Assembly (NCBI GenBank): GCA_900104495.1 | Contig: FMXS01000003.1 | Coordinates: 186,001 to 250,000 of the forward strand | DNA length: 64,000 bases | DNA from: Ruminococcaceae bacterium FB2012 | Lineage (GTDB): Bacteria > Bacillota > Clostridia > Oscillospirales > Ruminococcaceae | Direction of reading: 5' to 3' | Part shown: one piece after another, positions 49,039 to 58,584 of the stretch | Position numbering within the stretch: position 1 is the first letter of the stretch | How the letters are laid out: each line of letters begins with the position of its first letter | Notes under the pieces: generated by a model | Told to the model about the DNA's origin: nothing | Database searches by the model: none | The model's input: the letters and a program-made list of their open reading frames with translations, nothing else | Program-made: the position numbers and the translations under genes

Positions 49039-50284
49039 TTTCCGTTTCCTCCTGTTTTCTGACTTTTATGATAAGCGAGCCTATCTTCTGCTCGTCTTCC
49101 ATCTGAACTGTCATATCGAACATCCCGCTGCGGACGAATTCGTTCTGCTCCGGGATTCGTCCGAGAAGCTCCATTACCCAGCCGCCCACGGATGTCATAT
49201 CCGTTTCGACGGTATCTTCGGGGAGACCGGCGCGGTCAAGGAAATCACCCACCGAGAGGCTTGCTGATACCCTGAAGCGGTTCTCCCCCAGCTTGACAAA
49301 GGATGTGTCCTCGTCGTCGGATTCGTCGTAGATCTCCCCTACCAGCTCTTCGATTATATCCTCCAGCGTACAGATGCCTTCGGTTCCGCCGTACTCGTCC
49401 ACCACCACGCCCATATGCATCTTGGCTTTCTGAAGCTCCCGCAGGGCCTCGGAGATCTTCTTTCCCTCGGGGAACAGCACCGGCTGCTTCATGATGCCGC
49501 CGATGTCGCTGCCGCCGGAGAGATACAGCTCAAAGAAATCCGACTGATGTATCACCCCGACGATGCTGTCAAGGGTCCCTTCGTAGACCGGCAGCCGGGA
49601 GAATTTCGTCTGTATGAAAACATCCTTGATGCTTTCAAAGCTGCTGCCCCGCTCGATGCCGATGATGTTTATTCTCGGCACCAGCACTTTTGAAATGGTA
49701 ATCTCGTCGAATTCAAGGGCCGACCTGACAAGGTCGGATTCCTGCTCTTCAAGCACGCCCTCGTCCTCGATCTCCTCGATGATGTATTTCAGTTCCTCCT
49801 CGGTGACGGAGGGCTGTTCCTCCTCGCGGTGGCCCACCAGCTTCACCACCAGCTTTTTTATCCCGGTGAATATCCAGATCAGCGGAGTGATGACGATTAT
49901 GAACGCCGACAGCAGCGGAGCCATAAACACCGAAAAGCGCTCGGAGTTCTCCTTGGCAAGGCTCTTGGGGAGTATCTCCCCGAAGATCAGCACCAGCACT
50001 GTCATCACCAGCGTGGCGATGCCGACGCTCCCGCTGCCGAAGCGCTCGGTGAAGAACACCGTAGCCAGAGCGGAGGAAGCGATGTTCACCACATTGTTGG
50101 CGATGAGTATCGCCGTCAGGGGCTTGTCAAAGTCCTCGGCCATTGCAAGGGCCTTGGCGGCCCTTTTGCTGCCGGAGGCTGCCATGTTTTTAAGGCGTAT
50201 CCTGTTGGCGGAGGAAAAAGCGGTCTCGGTAGCCGAACAGACTGCCGAGATCATCAGCAGGACTATTATTATCAAAGGTGTCAA
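49031..50284 (-). CDS. CNNM/CorC-type (hemolysin-family) transporter
   Basis: A 417-residue membrane protein with the order DUF21 (about 1-170, three to four helices with SATETAFSSANRIRL and IFGEILPKSLAKENSERF), two CBS domains (about 205-330) and the C-terminal CorC_HlyC domain (about 345-415). Bacterial CNNM proteins move Mg2+ or other divalent cations and sense nucleotides through the CBS pair; the old name hemolysin C/TlyC is not literal. Ion choice cannot be read from the sequence. It is followed by an 8-nt overlap with the next gene. Confidence 0.93.
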   Translation of the reverse strand: MTPLIIIVLLMISAVCSATETAFSSANRIRLKNMAASGSKRAAKALAMAEDFDKPLTAILIANNVVNIASSALATVFFTERFGSGSVGIATLVMTVLVLIFGEILPKSLAKENSERFSVFMAPLLSAFIIVITPLIWIFTGIKKLVVKLVGHREEEQPSVTEEELKYIIEEIEDEGVLEEQESDLVRSALEFDEITISKVLVPRINIIGIERGSSFESIKDVFIQTKFSRLPVYEGTLDSIVGVIHQSDFFELYLSGGSDIGGIMKQPVLFPEGKKISEALRELQKAKMHMGVVVDEYGGTEGICTLEDIIEELVGEIYDESDDEDTSFVKLGENRFRVSASLSVGDFLDRAGLPEDTVETDMTSVGGWVMELLGRIPEQNEFVRSGMFDMTVQMEDEQKIGSLIIKVRKQEETENA

Positions 50285-50302
50285 GCGGTCTTCATCCTCC
50301 GA

Positions 50303-50812
50303 TCAGCTCTTCTTTTTGCGAAACACCAGCAGCTTGCTGATGACATAGTTGAGTATCAGCACCACCACGTTGGCGATTATCTTCACGGCCCAGTAATTGA
50401 ACTCCAGCAGCGAATAGCCCACCCACATCATGAACAGCTCCACGAAATAGGTGAACAGCCTTCCGCCGTAGAAGGAGGCCATTTCGATAAGGATGCCCTT
50501 CCTGCCGGAGGTCTCCGAATTGAAGACCCATATACGGTTGGTGATATAGGCAAAGGTCACGGCGCAGACCCATGACACCGAAGTCGAGATGACCGACACC
50601 GCGTCCGAGGAGGCGCCCGCTCCTTCCAGCAAGTGTTTTGACACGCCTGCCGTCACGAAGCTGACGGCGGTAGTGAGCACGCCGAAAAAGAGGTACATCA
50701 GCACCTCTTTGTTCTTTTTGTAAAAGGGTTCAAATATCCTCAGCCCCGGCAGGTGCATTATCTTGTCGAAGATATCCGGCCTTCGCTGAGGAACAGTTTC
50801 TTTTTCGTCCAT
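50303..50812 (-). CDS. GtrA-family membrane protein
   Basis: A 169-residue protein with four transmembrane helices in the GtrA pattern: YLFFGVLTTAVSFVTAGV, then VSWVCAVTFAYITNRIWVF (the conserved NRxWVF), FYGGRLFTYFVELFMMWV and IIANVVVLILNYVISKLLVF with the ending FRKKKS. GtrA proteins are thought to flip lipid-linked sugars for cell wall or surface glycan synthesis. It stands 18 nt upstream of the CNNM gene. No glycosyltransferase is adjacent. Confidence 0.92.
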   Translation of the reverse strand: MDEKETVPQRRPDIFDKIMHLPGLRIFEPFYKKNKEVLMYLFFGVLTTAVSFVTAGVSKHLLEGAGASSDAVSVISTSVSWVCAVTFAYITNRIWVFNSETSGRKGILIEMASFYGGRLFTYFVELFMMWVGYSLLEFNYWAVKIIANVVVLILNYVISKLLVFRKKKS

Positions 50813-50848
50813 AGCTGTTCTCCGCTGTTCTTTTATTCTGCTCCGCGC

Positions 50849-52924
50849 TTAAAGAGAGTTTATCATTTTCTGAAGCGCAGCGACGTCCTTCATGTTGATG
50901 CTGCCGCTGTCGTCGAGGTCGGCGTTGGCTTCGTTTATGGTCACATCCCAGCCGTTTACATAACGCTGGAGAGTGGTGAGGTCCTTCATATTGATGACTC
51001 CGTTTCCGTCAACGTCGCCTTTGAGGCCCTCCGGCACTGTGAATTTCAGCTTGTAGGTGTAATATATGCCGTTTCTGCCTGTGTATTCCGCAGTCTTGCC
51101 GTTGACCTTCACCACGGTCTTTTCGGAAAGCTCATATTTCGGTGCGCCTTCGGAAAGGCTGTAGGACTGCGCCAGCTTGAAATTCAGAGTATAGGCCTTG
51201 CCCGCCGTGAATTTGGTAACGCCCACCTGTATCATATAGGGCGGGTCCGTCCAGGACACCTTGTTTTTGGCGCTGCTGTTGTTGTAAACATTGACGCCCA
51301 TATCCGAAGGAGTGACGGAAAGCACTCCGCAGTTGTCGGAGATCACCGCTCCCGCCCTGGGCTCCTTCACGGTGATATTTACCTGAGGGAGAGTGTTGTC
51401 CGGCAGAGCCGTAAAGGTGTAGATCATAAATACCGAGCCCGCAAAGCCTGCGGTAGTGGCGGTGTTCCCGTTGACGGTGCCGGTGAGGCCGGAAGCGAAT
51501 TTATGATCGCTGTCGGTGTCAAAGAGGACATAGAGGGTGTATTTTTGTCCCTCGACGAATTTTTCCGTGGCGGACATTTTTTCACCGTTTATGGAAGCCC
51601 CCTTGTACCAGATGCTGCTCTGTATCGTAACGCCTCCGGTAGACGTCCGGGGCTCGCTCGGCAGATCGCCGTCCCTGGGAGCGTTGACGCTTACCGCCAC
51701 GGAGGAAATTCCCTGTCTCGGGTCGTAGGTGACAGTCTGGGAATAGGTCACTTTGGACAGCAGCGTGCCGTCATTGGTCTCGGCCCCCATAAGCACCCGG
51801 TAATCTCCGACTCCGTTGTTCTTGAAAAAGCTCGTGAGGTCGTATGAGGTGTCCGAGGTGTAGAGAACGGGCTCGAGTATCTTGAACTCCGTTTCGTTAA
51901 AGCCTCTCTTTTCCACCTGGAGGCCGTACTTTGAAGCGTTGACGTATTTGTTCCAGCTGAGAGTGTTCCCGTTCCACTTCATGCCCTTTATGCCTTCGGG
52001 AGTATAGACGGTTATCTTGCCGCCCTTGATGATATCGGTCTTGTCTTTGAGGGAAACGGTCTTGCCGTCGGAGATTATCTTTGCATCGGAGGGCATATGG
52101 GATTTCAGCTTGCTGCCGGATATCTCCGTTTCCGAAGCGTTGGCGGAGAGCATACAGTTTTTGATATAGTAATTTTCGGAATACATGATGATGCCGTCAA
52201 ATCTTCCGCTCATCCCATCGATATCCGATCTTTGGACGAAAACGCCCCCGTTGATGGTCAGGCTGCCGAAGTTGTGTCTTATCAGCCAGATCAGCGACTC
52301 AAAATATCCGTCGTTTATCTCAACGGTACAGCTGCTTGAAGCGGTCTTGGAATCCACGGTGCTGATTATCTGACAGAAATAGAGATAGTCTTTATAGTGC
52401 ATAAAAGGCGAATAGTCGATGAAGCCTCCGCCGTTTATCCTGAGTGTTCCGCCGTTGGTGACGATGAACATATTGAACTGGCCGGTCTTATTCTTGGTGG
52501 TATGGACTTCCCCGCCGCCCTTGCTGTCGTTGATGACAAGAGTGCAGTTTTCGCCCACATTGAACAGCTTCGCGTCGGAAGAGCTTGTGATCCTCGAAAG
52601 GATATGCCCCGCCAGGTCGATATAGACGGTGCGGGGAGAGTCGGCGGTCAGATTGAAGAAATAGTCATCCTTGGAATCCTCGGAATAGACATCGTTGCCC
52701 AGCTTGAAGTATTCCTCCCCGGCCAGCGAGTTGAGGTTCCGTGTGCTGCTCCCGATGAATCTGTAAAGGTCCGCATAGGTCATGATGATATACGGGTCGT
52801 TTTTGGTGCCGCTGCCTTCCAGGGCGCTTACCCTGAACGTCCCTGCGGGCAGCAGAGCGAACATCGAAAGCACCAGCATCAGCGCTGTGACCAGCGGCAG
52901 GCCTTTCCTTTTCAGCGTTTTCAT
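50849..52924 (-). CDS. Secreted dockerin protein with beta-helix-like body
   Basis: A 691-residue exported protein ending in a type I dockerin. After the signal peptide (ending FRVSA), residues about 40-310 contain repeated short strands of parallel beta-helix type (e.g. LVINDSKGGGEV, LRINGGGFID, TVEINDGYFES). A central Fn3-like module (about 315-400) and two beta domains (about 405-500, 510-620) follow. The dockerin (630-691) has two calcium loops, DVDGNGVINMKDL and DLDDSGSINMKDV. The domain before the dockerin is shared with the protein at 61811-63343. It presumably attaches to a cellulosome scaffold; the body could bind or cut polysaccharide. Confidence 0.85.
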   Translation of the reverse strand: MKTLKRKGLPLVTALMLVLSMFALLPAGTFRVSALEGSGTKNDPYIIMTYADLYRFIGSSTRNLNSLAGEEYFKLGNDVYSEDSKDDYFFNLTADSPRTVYIDLAGHILSRITSSSDAKLFNVGENCTLVINDSKGGGEVHTTKNKTGQFNMFIVTNGGTLRINGGGFIDYSPFMHYKDYLYFCQIISTVDSKTASSSCTVEINDGYFESLIWLIRHNFGSLTINGGVFVQRSDIDGMSGRFDGIIMYSENYYIKNCMLSANASETEISGSKLKSHMPSDAKIISDGKTVSLKDKTDIIKGGKITVYTPEGIKGMKWNGNTLSWNKYVNASKYGLQVEKRGFNETEFKILEPVLYTSDTSYDLTSFFKNNGVGDYRVLMGAETNDGTLLSKVTYSQTVTYDPRQGISSVAVSVNAPRDGDLPSEPRTSTGGVTIQSSIWYKGASINGEKMSATEKFVEGQKYTLYVLFDTDSDHKFASGLTGTVNGNTATTAGFAGSVFMIYTFTALPDNTLPQVNITVKEPRAGAVISDNCGVLSVTPSDMGVNVYNNSSAKNKVSWTDPPYMIQVGVTKFTAGKAYTLNFKLAQSYSLSEGAPKYELSEKTVVKVNGKTAEYTGRNGIYYTYKLKFTVPEGLKGDVDGNGVINMKDLTTLQRYVNGWDVTINEANADLDDSGSINMKDVAALQKMINSL

Positions 52925-53325
52925 TTTCCTTCCTCCTTATCCGAATATATCCTTACCACAACGCCGCTTTCCGTGCCGTCCACGGAAGCGGTCAGCGGAA
53001 GATGCTCCCACTCCGCAAGGACCTTGCTGTCCGTCACCAGCATCGGATGCCAGCCCGCTTCGTCGTGAATGCTGTTCTCGATGAAGATACGGCAGGGACA
53101 GCCTTCGCTGTCCGTCCCCTGGAGCATATACCTGGCGGAAAGGGTCCCCTCTCCGCTTTTGAGGCCGAACTTCTGAGTGTCCACCCCCGGGCCGATGATC
53201 CTCCCGCTGAAATGCTCGCCGAAGGCTCTCCCGGTGAAGGGGACCATTACCACTTCGGTCTCCCCGCCCTTCACGCTCAGCCCTTGTGAGCAGACAACGT
53301 CTATTGTAAGAAGCAGTTCCTTCAT
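52921..53325 (-). CDS. DUF3237-family protein
   Basis: A 134-residue soluble protein with the DUF3237 beta-barrel pattern: the VMVPFTGRAFGEHFSGRIIGPGVDTQ motif near residue 25, GTLSARYMLQGTD, and CRIFIENS in the second half. Its role is not established in general. No export signal. Its stop overlaps the ATG of the dockerin gene (ATGA), and the esterase gene ends 16 nt before its start, so the three form one coupled operon, perhaps for polysaccharide side-chain processing. Confidence 0.85.
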   Translation of the reverse strand: MKELLLTIDVVCSQGLSVKGGETEVVMVPFTGRAFGEHFSGRIIGPGVDTQKFGLKSGEGTLSARYMLQGTDSEGCPCRIFIENSIHDEAGWHPMLVTDSKVLAEWEHLPLTASVDGTESGVVVRIYSDKEEGK

Positions 53326-53341
53326 ATCCTTCTCCCCGGCT

Positions 53342-54133
53342 TTACCCGAACATCCAGTCTATAATCTTTTCGGTGTATTCGTTCCAGAAGACCATATCGT
53401 GGGTGCCGGCGCTTTCGTGATATTCGTGGGGGATGTTCCTGCTTTCAAGGAAACGGCGGAAAGCGCGGTTGTTCTCCAGCAGGAAATCCTCGGTGCCGCA
53501 GCACATATATATCTCCGGGAGCTTCTTCCCTTCGGACAAGAGCCTGTCCGCCAGAGTTTCGGGATTGCTGTCGCTTTCAAGCACCTTCGAGGGCTCCCCG
53601 AAGCACTCGCGGTAATATTCGTAGTTGGCGATGCCGTTGCCGTTGCCTTCGGTCATCCCTGCCACTTCGTGGACGATCAGCGCCGAGGACATAGCCCCAA
53701 TCTTCCCGAAAACTCCGGGATAGGCCAGCCCCGTATGGAGCGCTCCGAAGCCCCCCATGGAAAACCCCATTACGCAGGTGTCCTCGGGGGACTTTGCAAG
53801 GCCGAAGGTGCCGCGCAGGTAGGAGATCATCTCCTCGCCCAGCATGGTGCAGTACTGATGCCCGGTGGAGAGCCCGTCCAGCCAGAAGCCGTTCTCACCG
53901 TTGGGAGTCACCACGGCGATGTTGTATTTCTGACAGAGATGTTCCGGCACCCAGTTCCAGGCGCTCCCGGTATACCCGTGGAGCACAAAAAGGGTCTTCA
54001 TCGGGCGGGGGGGCTCCTGCTCACGGTTTTTCTCCCAGGGGGAGTCGTTGGGCACATCGTTGGGCAGATACAGCTCGAACACGTTCTGCCGTTTCAGACA
54101 CCCGGAAAAATATCTTACGGTAATATTTGCCAA
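53342..54133 (-). CDS. Esterase D/tributyrin esterase-like alpha/beta hydrolase
   Basis: A 263-residue cytosolic serine esterase. It starts like its family (ANITVRYFSGCLKR). The oxyanion segment is FVLHGYTGSAWNW, the nucleophile Ser is in GFSMGGFGAL (about residue 126), Asp probably in CGTEDFLL and His in SAGTHDMVFW (about 250). Such enzymes remove acetyl or feruloyl groups from plant sugars. The frame reaches GTG 54148, but GGGAGGG lies just before TTG 54133, which is the better start. First gene of the esterase-DUF3237-dockerin operon. Confidence 0.9.
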   Translation of the reverse strand: MANITVRYFSGCLKRQNVFELYLPNDVPNDSPWEKNREQEPPRPMKTLFVLHGYTGSAWNWVPEHLCQKYNIAVVTPNGENGFWLDGLSTGHQYCTMLGEEMISYLRGTFGLAKSPEDTCVMGFSMGGFGALHTGLAYPGVFGKIGAMSSALIVHEVAGMTEGNGNGIANYEYYRECFGEPSKVLESDSNPETLADRLLSEGKKLPEIYMCCGTEDFLLENNRAFRRFLESRNIPHEYHESAGTHDMVFWNEYTEKIIDWMFG

Positions 54134-54256
54134 AATTATCCCTCCCACAAAAGTTCATATTCCGATCCATTATAATTATATACCAAATCTTTTCAAAAAG
54201 CAACAGTTTTTTGCCGCGGAGATTATTTTTTGCTTTCGAAACCGGTTTCAAAAGCA

Positions 54257-54285
54257 TTGACTTTTTTGTCAAATTGTGATAAAAT
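54257..54285 (+). promoter_or_regulatory. Promoter of the tandem-domain dockerin gene
   Basis: TTGACT, 17-nt spacer, TAAAAT. Confidence 0.82.
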
Positions 54286-54293
54286 ACAAGTAT

Positions 54294-54324
54294 GGATCCT
54301 TCGGCGGAGGAGACCGAAGGATCC
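54294..54324 (+). promoter_or_regulatory. Perfect hairpin at the 5' end of the dockerin message
   Basis: GGATCCTTCGG / CCGAAGGATCC, 11 bp with a 9-nt loop. It begins within about three bases of the predicted transcription start. Confidence 0.85.
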
Positions 54325-54354
54325 GTGATCTTACATATGTTGGAGGAAAAAGAT

Positions 54355-57300
54355 ATGAAACTGAAAAAGCGAATACGGGCGGCAGCCTGCGCTTTACTTA
54401 TGGCGGTCAGCTCCGTGACCTCGGCAATGCCCGCTTTTGCCAACGATGATCCGCTCCCGGAACCCCGCTTCGGGACTCAGTTCTTTGTTATGGGCAACAA
54501 GACCTGGAACTGGCAGTCCGTCTCCGGCACCCTCGATGATAACGGTAACTTTGTCATCAGCGGCAATGCTGCGGAGCTGGCGGATGCAAGCAGGAGCGAC
54601 TCCGATACGGCTGTCGGCTCATCGGGCTTCCAGCTGTTTCTGGACAATCCGTCCGATTACGAGATCGGCACGGTGATCCATGCAAATTGCAGGCTCACCG
54701 TAGAGAACGAGGGCGACGCGGTATTCCCGGAGCCTATCGAGCAGGAGATGCACATTAGTATCAACGATTTTAACGAAGGCACATATTATATAGACAACAT
54801 CGAACTGTTCGGCTACGGTGCGGACTGGGCGGACCTGGAAAAGCTGGGTGAATTCACGGTCACGGCTGAATTATCCGGTATTGAGGTCGATACCTCGAAT
54901 GTAGATCCGGAACCGCAGCCCGGCGCCGGCCCGATTTTCGAGTCCATATTTTATGTAATGGGCAACGATACCTGGAACTGGCAGGCAGTTTCAGTCAGCA
55001 GCAATGATAACAATACCTTTGTACTCAATGCCAATGCTGCGGAGCTGGCGGCTGCAAGCAGGAGCGAGTCCGATACGGCTGTCGGCGATGCGGGCTTCCA
55101 GCTGTTCCTGGATAATCCCTTCGATTTCGCCGTCGGAACGGTGATACGCACAAAGTGCAGGCTCACCATTGAAAACGAGGGCGATGCGGTATTCCCGGAG
55201 CCTATCGAGCAGGAACTGAACATCGCTATCGACGAACATGACATCAATAAATATTATATTGCGAACCTCTCGCTTTTCCCGTACAATACGGATTGGGCAG
55301 AGCTGGAAAAGCTGGGCGAGTTCACGCTCACTGCGGAAATATACGATATCGAGGTCGATACCTCTGATGTCCAGCCGGAGCCTGAACCCAATGACGGCCC
55401 CCGCTTCGGGAGCCAGTTCTATGTAATGGGCGACAGCGACTGGATCTGGAAGGCTAAGACGGGATACCTTGACAGCGAAAACACAGTGAGCATGACTGTT
55501 GACGCTCCCGATCTGGCAGCCCAAAGCAGGACCGAAAACGATAAAGCCGTAGGTTTGTCCGGTGTTCAGTTCTGGCTTGACAATCCCGGCGATTACCGTG
55601 TAGGCACTGTCGTTAACGCAAAGTCCAGGATAACCTTTGATTTCGGAGACGGCGAAACGGAACCCATGGTATTTGAAAATGATGTGACCTTCACCGTCGA
55701 GAACCACAAAGCAGACGTTTATCCTGTGGCGGATATAGTTATCTTCCCCGGCGGCACCGAGTGGGAAGAACTTGAACGTCTCGGAAGCTTCACCTACACC
55801 GGCGAGCTATACGATATCGAAGTTGACGCATCAAACAGCCGGCCCGATGCCGCGCGTTTCGGCGGTCAGTTCTATGTAATGGGCAACGATGTCTGGAACT
55901 GGACAGCGTCTCACGATTATTTCAACGACGAATACAGCATCGCGATCTATGACAATGCCGCGGCTCTTATTGAACGGAGCAAGAGCGAGACCGACACGGC
56001 TATCGGCGATGCGGGTTTCCAGGTATGGCTGGACAATCCGTCGGAATACACGGAGGATACCGTCATCACCGCGAACTGTCATATCACCGTTTCAAGCGAA
56101 TCGGGTGTGTATGAATACGACTCAGACTTTTCCTTCGCGGCAGAAGACTATTATAATAATAAAGATACGTTCCCTGCGGCAGGATATTCTTTCTTCCCCA
56201 ACGGCACCGACTGGGCCGAGCTGGAAAGCTGGGGCGACTTTACCCTTACGGCCACGCTTACGGATATTCAGATAAATGAACCCCATTCGGGTAACAATTC
56301 CGGGTCCGAGCCCGAAAAGCATTATTGCGACGGCTACGAATATGTGCTCAGCAACGGCGAAGCAACGATCGTCAGCGGAATACAGCTCGGAATGTGGACG
56401 GGTACTATCGACAGCGGTTCATATATCCGCTTCCCGAAGGAGCTTGACGGATATCCCGTGACAGATATTAAATTTGAACAGAGCGGATCGTCACATAGCC
56501 AAAAGACGGATATTCTTATCATCGAATCCGACATTCCCAGACTCAGACGGGATATGTTCCAAAAATTCGCACCCAAGGAGATCATTATCAGGGGCAATGT
56601 CCAGACCATTGACGGCTATACATTCGATGACGAAAACCTTGAGATCATCACCGTTCCGGCATCAGTAACGGAGATAGGCGAACGCGCCTTCGGCTATCAT
56701 GTGGAATACGGTGAGGACCAATACGATTATTCGTATTACTACAATCCTTCCTTCACGCTGTACTGCACCGAAGGCTCGGCCGCAGAGAAATACGCGAAAA
56801 ACAACGGGCTGAACTATTATCCCTCACTTGATTACCAGTTCAGAGAACTTGAGGACGGTACCCTTGAGGTCTCAAGGTATACCGCCGCGGGCAGCACAAA
56901 CGCCGAGATACCTTCCGAGATACTGGGCAAGCACGTTACGGGTGTCGGCATATGCGCTTTTAACAACACAAATTACAACCGCGGTCTTGTAAAGAGCGTA
57001 ACCGTTCCCGACGGCGTCACCTATATCGGGCAGTCAGCTTTTATCGTGTGCAACGCCCTTGAAAGCGTACAGCTTGCGGACAGCGTTACAAGCATAAGAC
57101 CTTTTGCATTCTACAGCTGTGAGGGCCTTAACAGCATAAACATCCCGAACAATGTGACTTCTATCGGTGAAAAAGCTTTCTGGGACTGCAAAGATCTGAA
57201 GAGCCTGACCATCCCCAACAGCGTTACCGAATTCGGCAAATACGCTGTCGGCTTCGGCTATGACGAAGACTATAATACCGCAGTTATCCCCGGTTTCAAG

Positions 57301-58506
57301 ATCTACTGCTATAAGGGCTCTGCCGCCGAGCAGTATGCTATCGACAACAAGATAGAATATGAGCTCCTCTCCGATTATGAATACAGCGAGCTTGAAGACG
57401 GTACGCTGGAGATCACCAAGTACAACGGCACCGATGCCGATGTGGTCATCCCCGGAGAGACAGAAGGCAAAAAGGTAACGAGCATAGGCAGCGGCGCCTT
57501 CCGGTCCTGCAATGACGTTACAAGCATGACCGTACCCTCCGCGGTAAAGAAGATCAAGGATAGCGCTTTCGCATCATGCGCGAAGCTGGCCTCCGTTTCC
57601 CTTCCGGACAGCGTAGAGTATTTAGGCAGCGAAGTGTTCAGCAATTGCGGCGCTCTTGAAAGCATAACCGTGGATGAAAACAACAGCACCTTCTGCTCGG
57701 AGGACGGAGTGCTTTACAGCAAGGACAAGACCGTTCTTATCCGCTGCCCCGAAAAGAAGCCGAAGGCGACCGTTCCCGACAGCGTAAAGGTCATCAAGGA
57801 AGATGCATTCGGCGGCTGCTCGGCTCTCGGAGAGCTTACACTTCCCGACAGCGTTGAGACCGTTGAAAAGAATGCTTTCAAGGACTGCACGTTCAAGACC
57901 GTGACCGTTCCGAGATCAGTTACAACGATCGGAGAGCACGCTTTCGGTTACCGCAGCGACGGAACCTCTGACGATCTCAAAGTTTCAGATTTCAAGATCT
58001 GCTGCTACAAGGATACTGCCGCCGAAAAATACGCTGCCGACAACGGATTCGACTGCGAACTTATCGAGGATAACCTCGTAGGAAATCTTTCCATCCGCAC
58101 CTCAAATGACGCGGATCTCTCCGAGACCGTCATAACAGCTATTGATGAGGACGGCAGAGTATTCAACATCGCCTTCACTCCCGACGGAAAGTTTACCGCC
58201 GATCTTCCCGACGGCAAGTACACCGTCACCGTGAAGAAGAAGGGCTATCCCGCACGCAGGGCCGAGATCGAGGTCGGCGGCGAGAAACCCGCAGAGCTTG
58301 ACGTACAGCTTTATCAGTACGGCGACGGCAACCACGACGGAAACTTCAATATGAAGGACATTGCCATCTTCCAGCGAGATCTCAACGGCTGGGATGTTGA
58401 ATTTGACGAGACCGTCGTTGACTTTAACGGAGACAGCCGCAAAAACATGAAGGACCTGGTCACCATGCAAAGACTGCTCAACGGCTGGGATGTAGATCTG
58501 GCCTGA
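54355..58506 (+). CDS. 1383-residue dockerin protein with four tandem unknown domains and BspA-type repeats
   Basis: A very large secreted protein. Order: signal peptide (1-29), four tandem ~150-residue domains starting at about residues 37, 192, 348 and 500, each opening with RFGxQFYVMGNDxWNW-type sequence and containing SDTAVGDAGFQLFLDNP and a TDWAELEKLGEFTLTA ending. Next come leucine-rich BspA/LRR_5 repeats (about 655-1240, e.g. VTSIGEKAFWDCKDL), a carboxypeptidase-regulatory-like beta domain (about 1243-1320) and a type I dockerin (about 1322-1383). I do not recognise the tandem domain; it may bind carbohydrate. ATG 54355 has GGAGGAA upstream. It probably serves adhesion within a cellulosome-type complex. 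Confidence 0.88.
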   Translation: MKLKKRIRAAACALLMAVSSVTSAMPAFANDDPLPEPRFGTQFFVMGNKTWNWQSVSGTLDDNGNFVISGNAAELADASRSDSDTAVGSSGFQLFLDNPSDYEIGTVIHANCRLTVENEGDAVFPEPIEQEMHISINDFNEGTYYIDNIELFGYGADWADLEKLGEFTVTAELSGIEVDTSNVDPEPQPGAGPIFESIFYVMGNDTWNWQAVSVSSNDNNTFVLNANAAELAAASRSESDTAVGDAGFQLFLDNPFDFAVGTVIRTKCRLTIENEGDAVFPEPIEQELNIAIDEHDINKYYIANLSLFPYNTDWAELEKLGEFTLTAEIYDIEVDTSDVQPEPEPNDGPRFGSQFYVMGDSDWIWKAKTGYLDSENTVSMTVDAPDLAAQSRTENDKAVGLSGVQFWLDNPGDYRVGTVVNAKSRITFDFGDGETEPMVFENDVTFTVENHKADVYPVADIVIFPGGTEWEELERLGSFTYTGELYDIEVDASNSRPDAARFGGQFYVMGNDVWNWTASHDYFNDEYSIAIYDNAAALIERSKSETDTAIGDAGFQVWLDNPSEYTEDTVITANCHITVSSESGVYEYDSDFSFAAEDYYNNKDTFPAAGYSFFPNGTDWAELESWGDFTLTATLTDIQINEPHSGNNSGSEPEKHYCDGYEYVLSNGEATIVSGIQLGMWTGTIDSGSYIRFPKELDGYPVTDIKFEQSGSSHSQKTDILIIESDIPRLRRDMFQKFAPKEIIIRGNVQTIDGYTFDDENLEIITVPASVTEIGERAFGYHVEYGEDQYDYSYYYNPSFTLYCTEGSAAEKYAKNNGLNYYPSLDYQFRELEDGTLEVSRYTAAGSTNAEIPSEILGKHVTGVGICAFNNTNYNRGLVKSVTVPDGVTYIGQSAFIVCNALESVQLADSVTSIRPFAFYSCEGLNSINIPNNVTSIGEKAFWDCKDLKSLTIPNSVTEFGKYAVGFGYDEDYNTAVIPGFKIYCYKGSAAEQYAIDNKIEYELLSDYEYSELEDGTLEITKYNGTDADVVIPGETEGKKVTSIGSGAFRSCNDVTSMTVPSAVKKIKDSAFASCAKLASVSLPDSVEYLGSEVFSNCGALESITVDENNSTFCSEDGVLYSKDKTVLIRCPEKKPKATVPDSVKVIKEDAFGGCSALGELTLPDSVETVEKNAFKDCTFKTVTVPRSVTTIGEHAFGYRSDGTSDDLKVSDFKICCYKDTAAEKYAADNGFDCELIEDNLVGNLSIRTSNDADLSETVITAIDEDGRVFNIAFTPDGKFTADLPDGKYTVTVKKKGYPARRAEIEVGGEKPAELDVQLYQYGDGNHDGNFNMKDIAIFQRDLNGWDVEFDETVVDFNGDSRKNMKDLVTMQRLLNGWDVDLA
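54463..56280 (+). repeat. Four tandem coding repeats of about 460 bp
   Basis: Units start near 54463, 54928, 55396 and 55849. The first two are the most alike at DNA level (shared stretches such as GCTGCGGAGCTGGCGG), the others more diverged, showing stepwise duplication. Confidence 0.85.
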
Positions 58507-58530
58507 CAGTTTCCCGGTTCCGTATACGAA

Positions 58531-58566
58531 AACAGCCGGCAGAGGCGTTTGCCTCTGCCGGCTGTT
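58531..58566. terminator. Bidirectional terminator
   Basis: Sixteen-base-pair perfect stem AACAGCCGGCAGAGGC / GCCTCTGCCGGCTGTT with a 4-nt loop, between convergent genes. Confidence 0.88.
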
Positions 58567-58584
58567 ATTATTTGTATCGGACTG

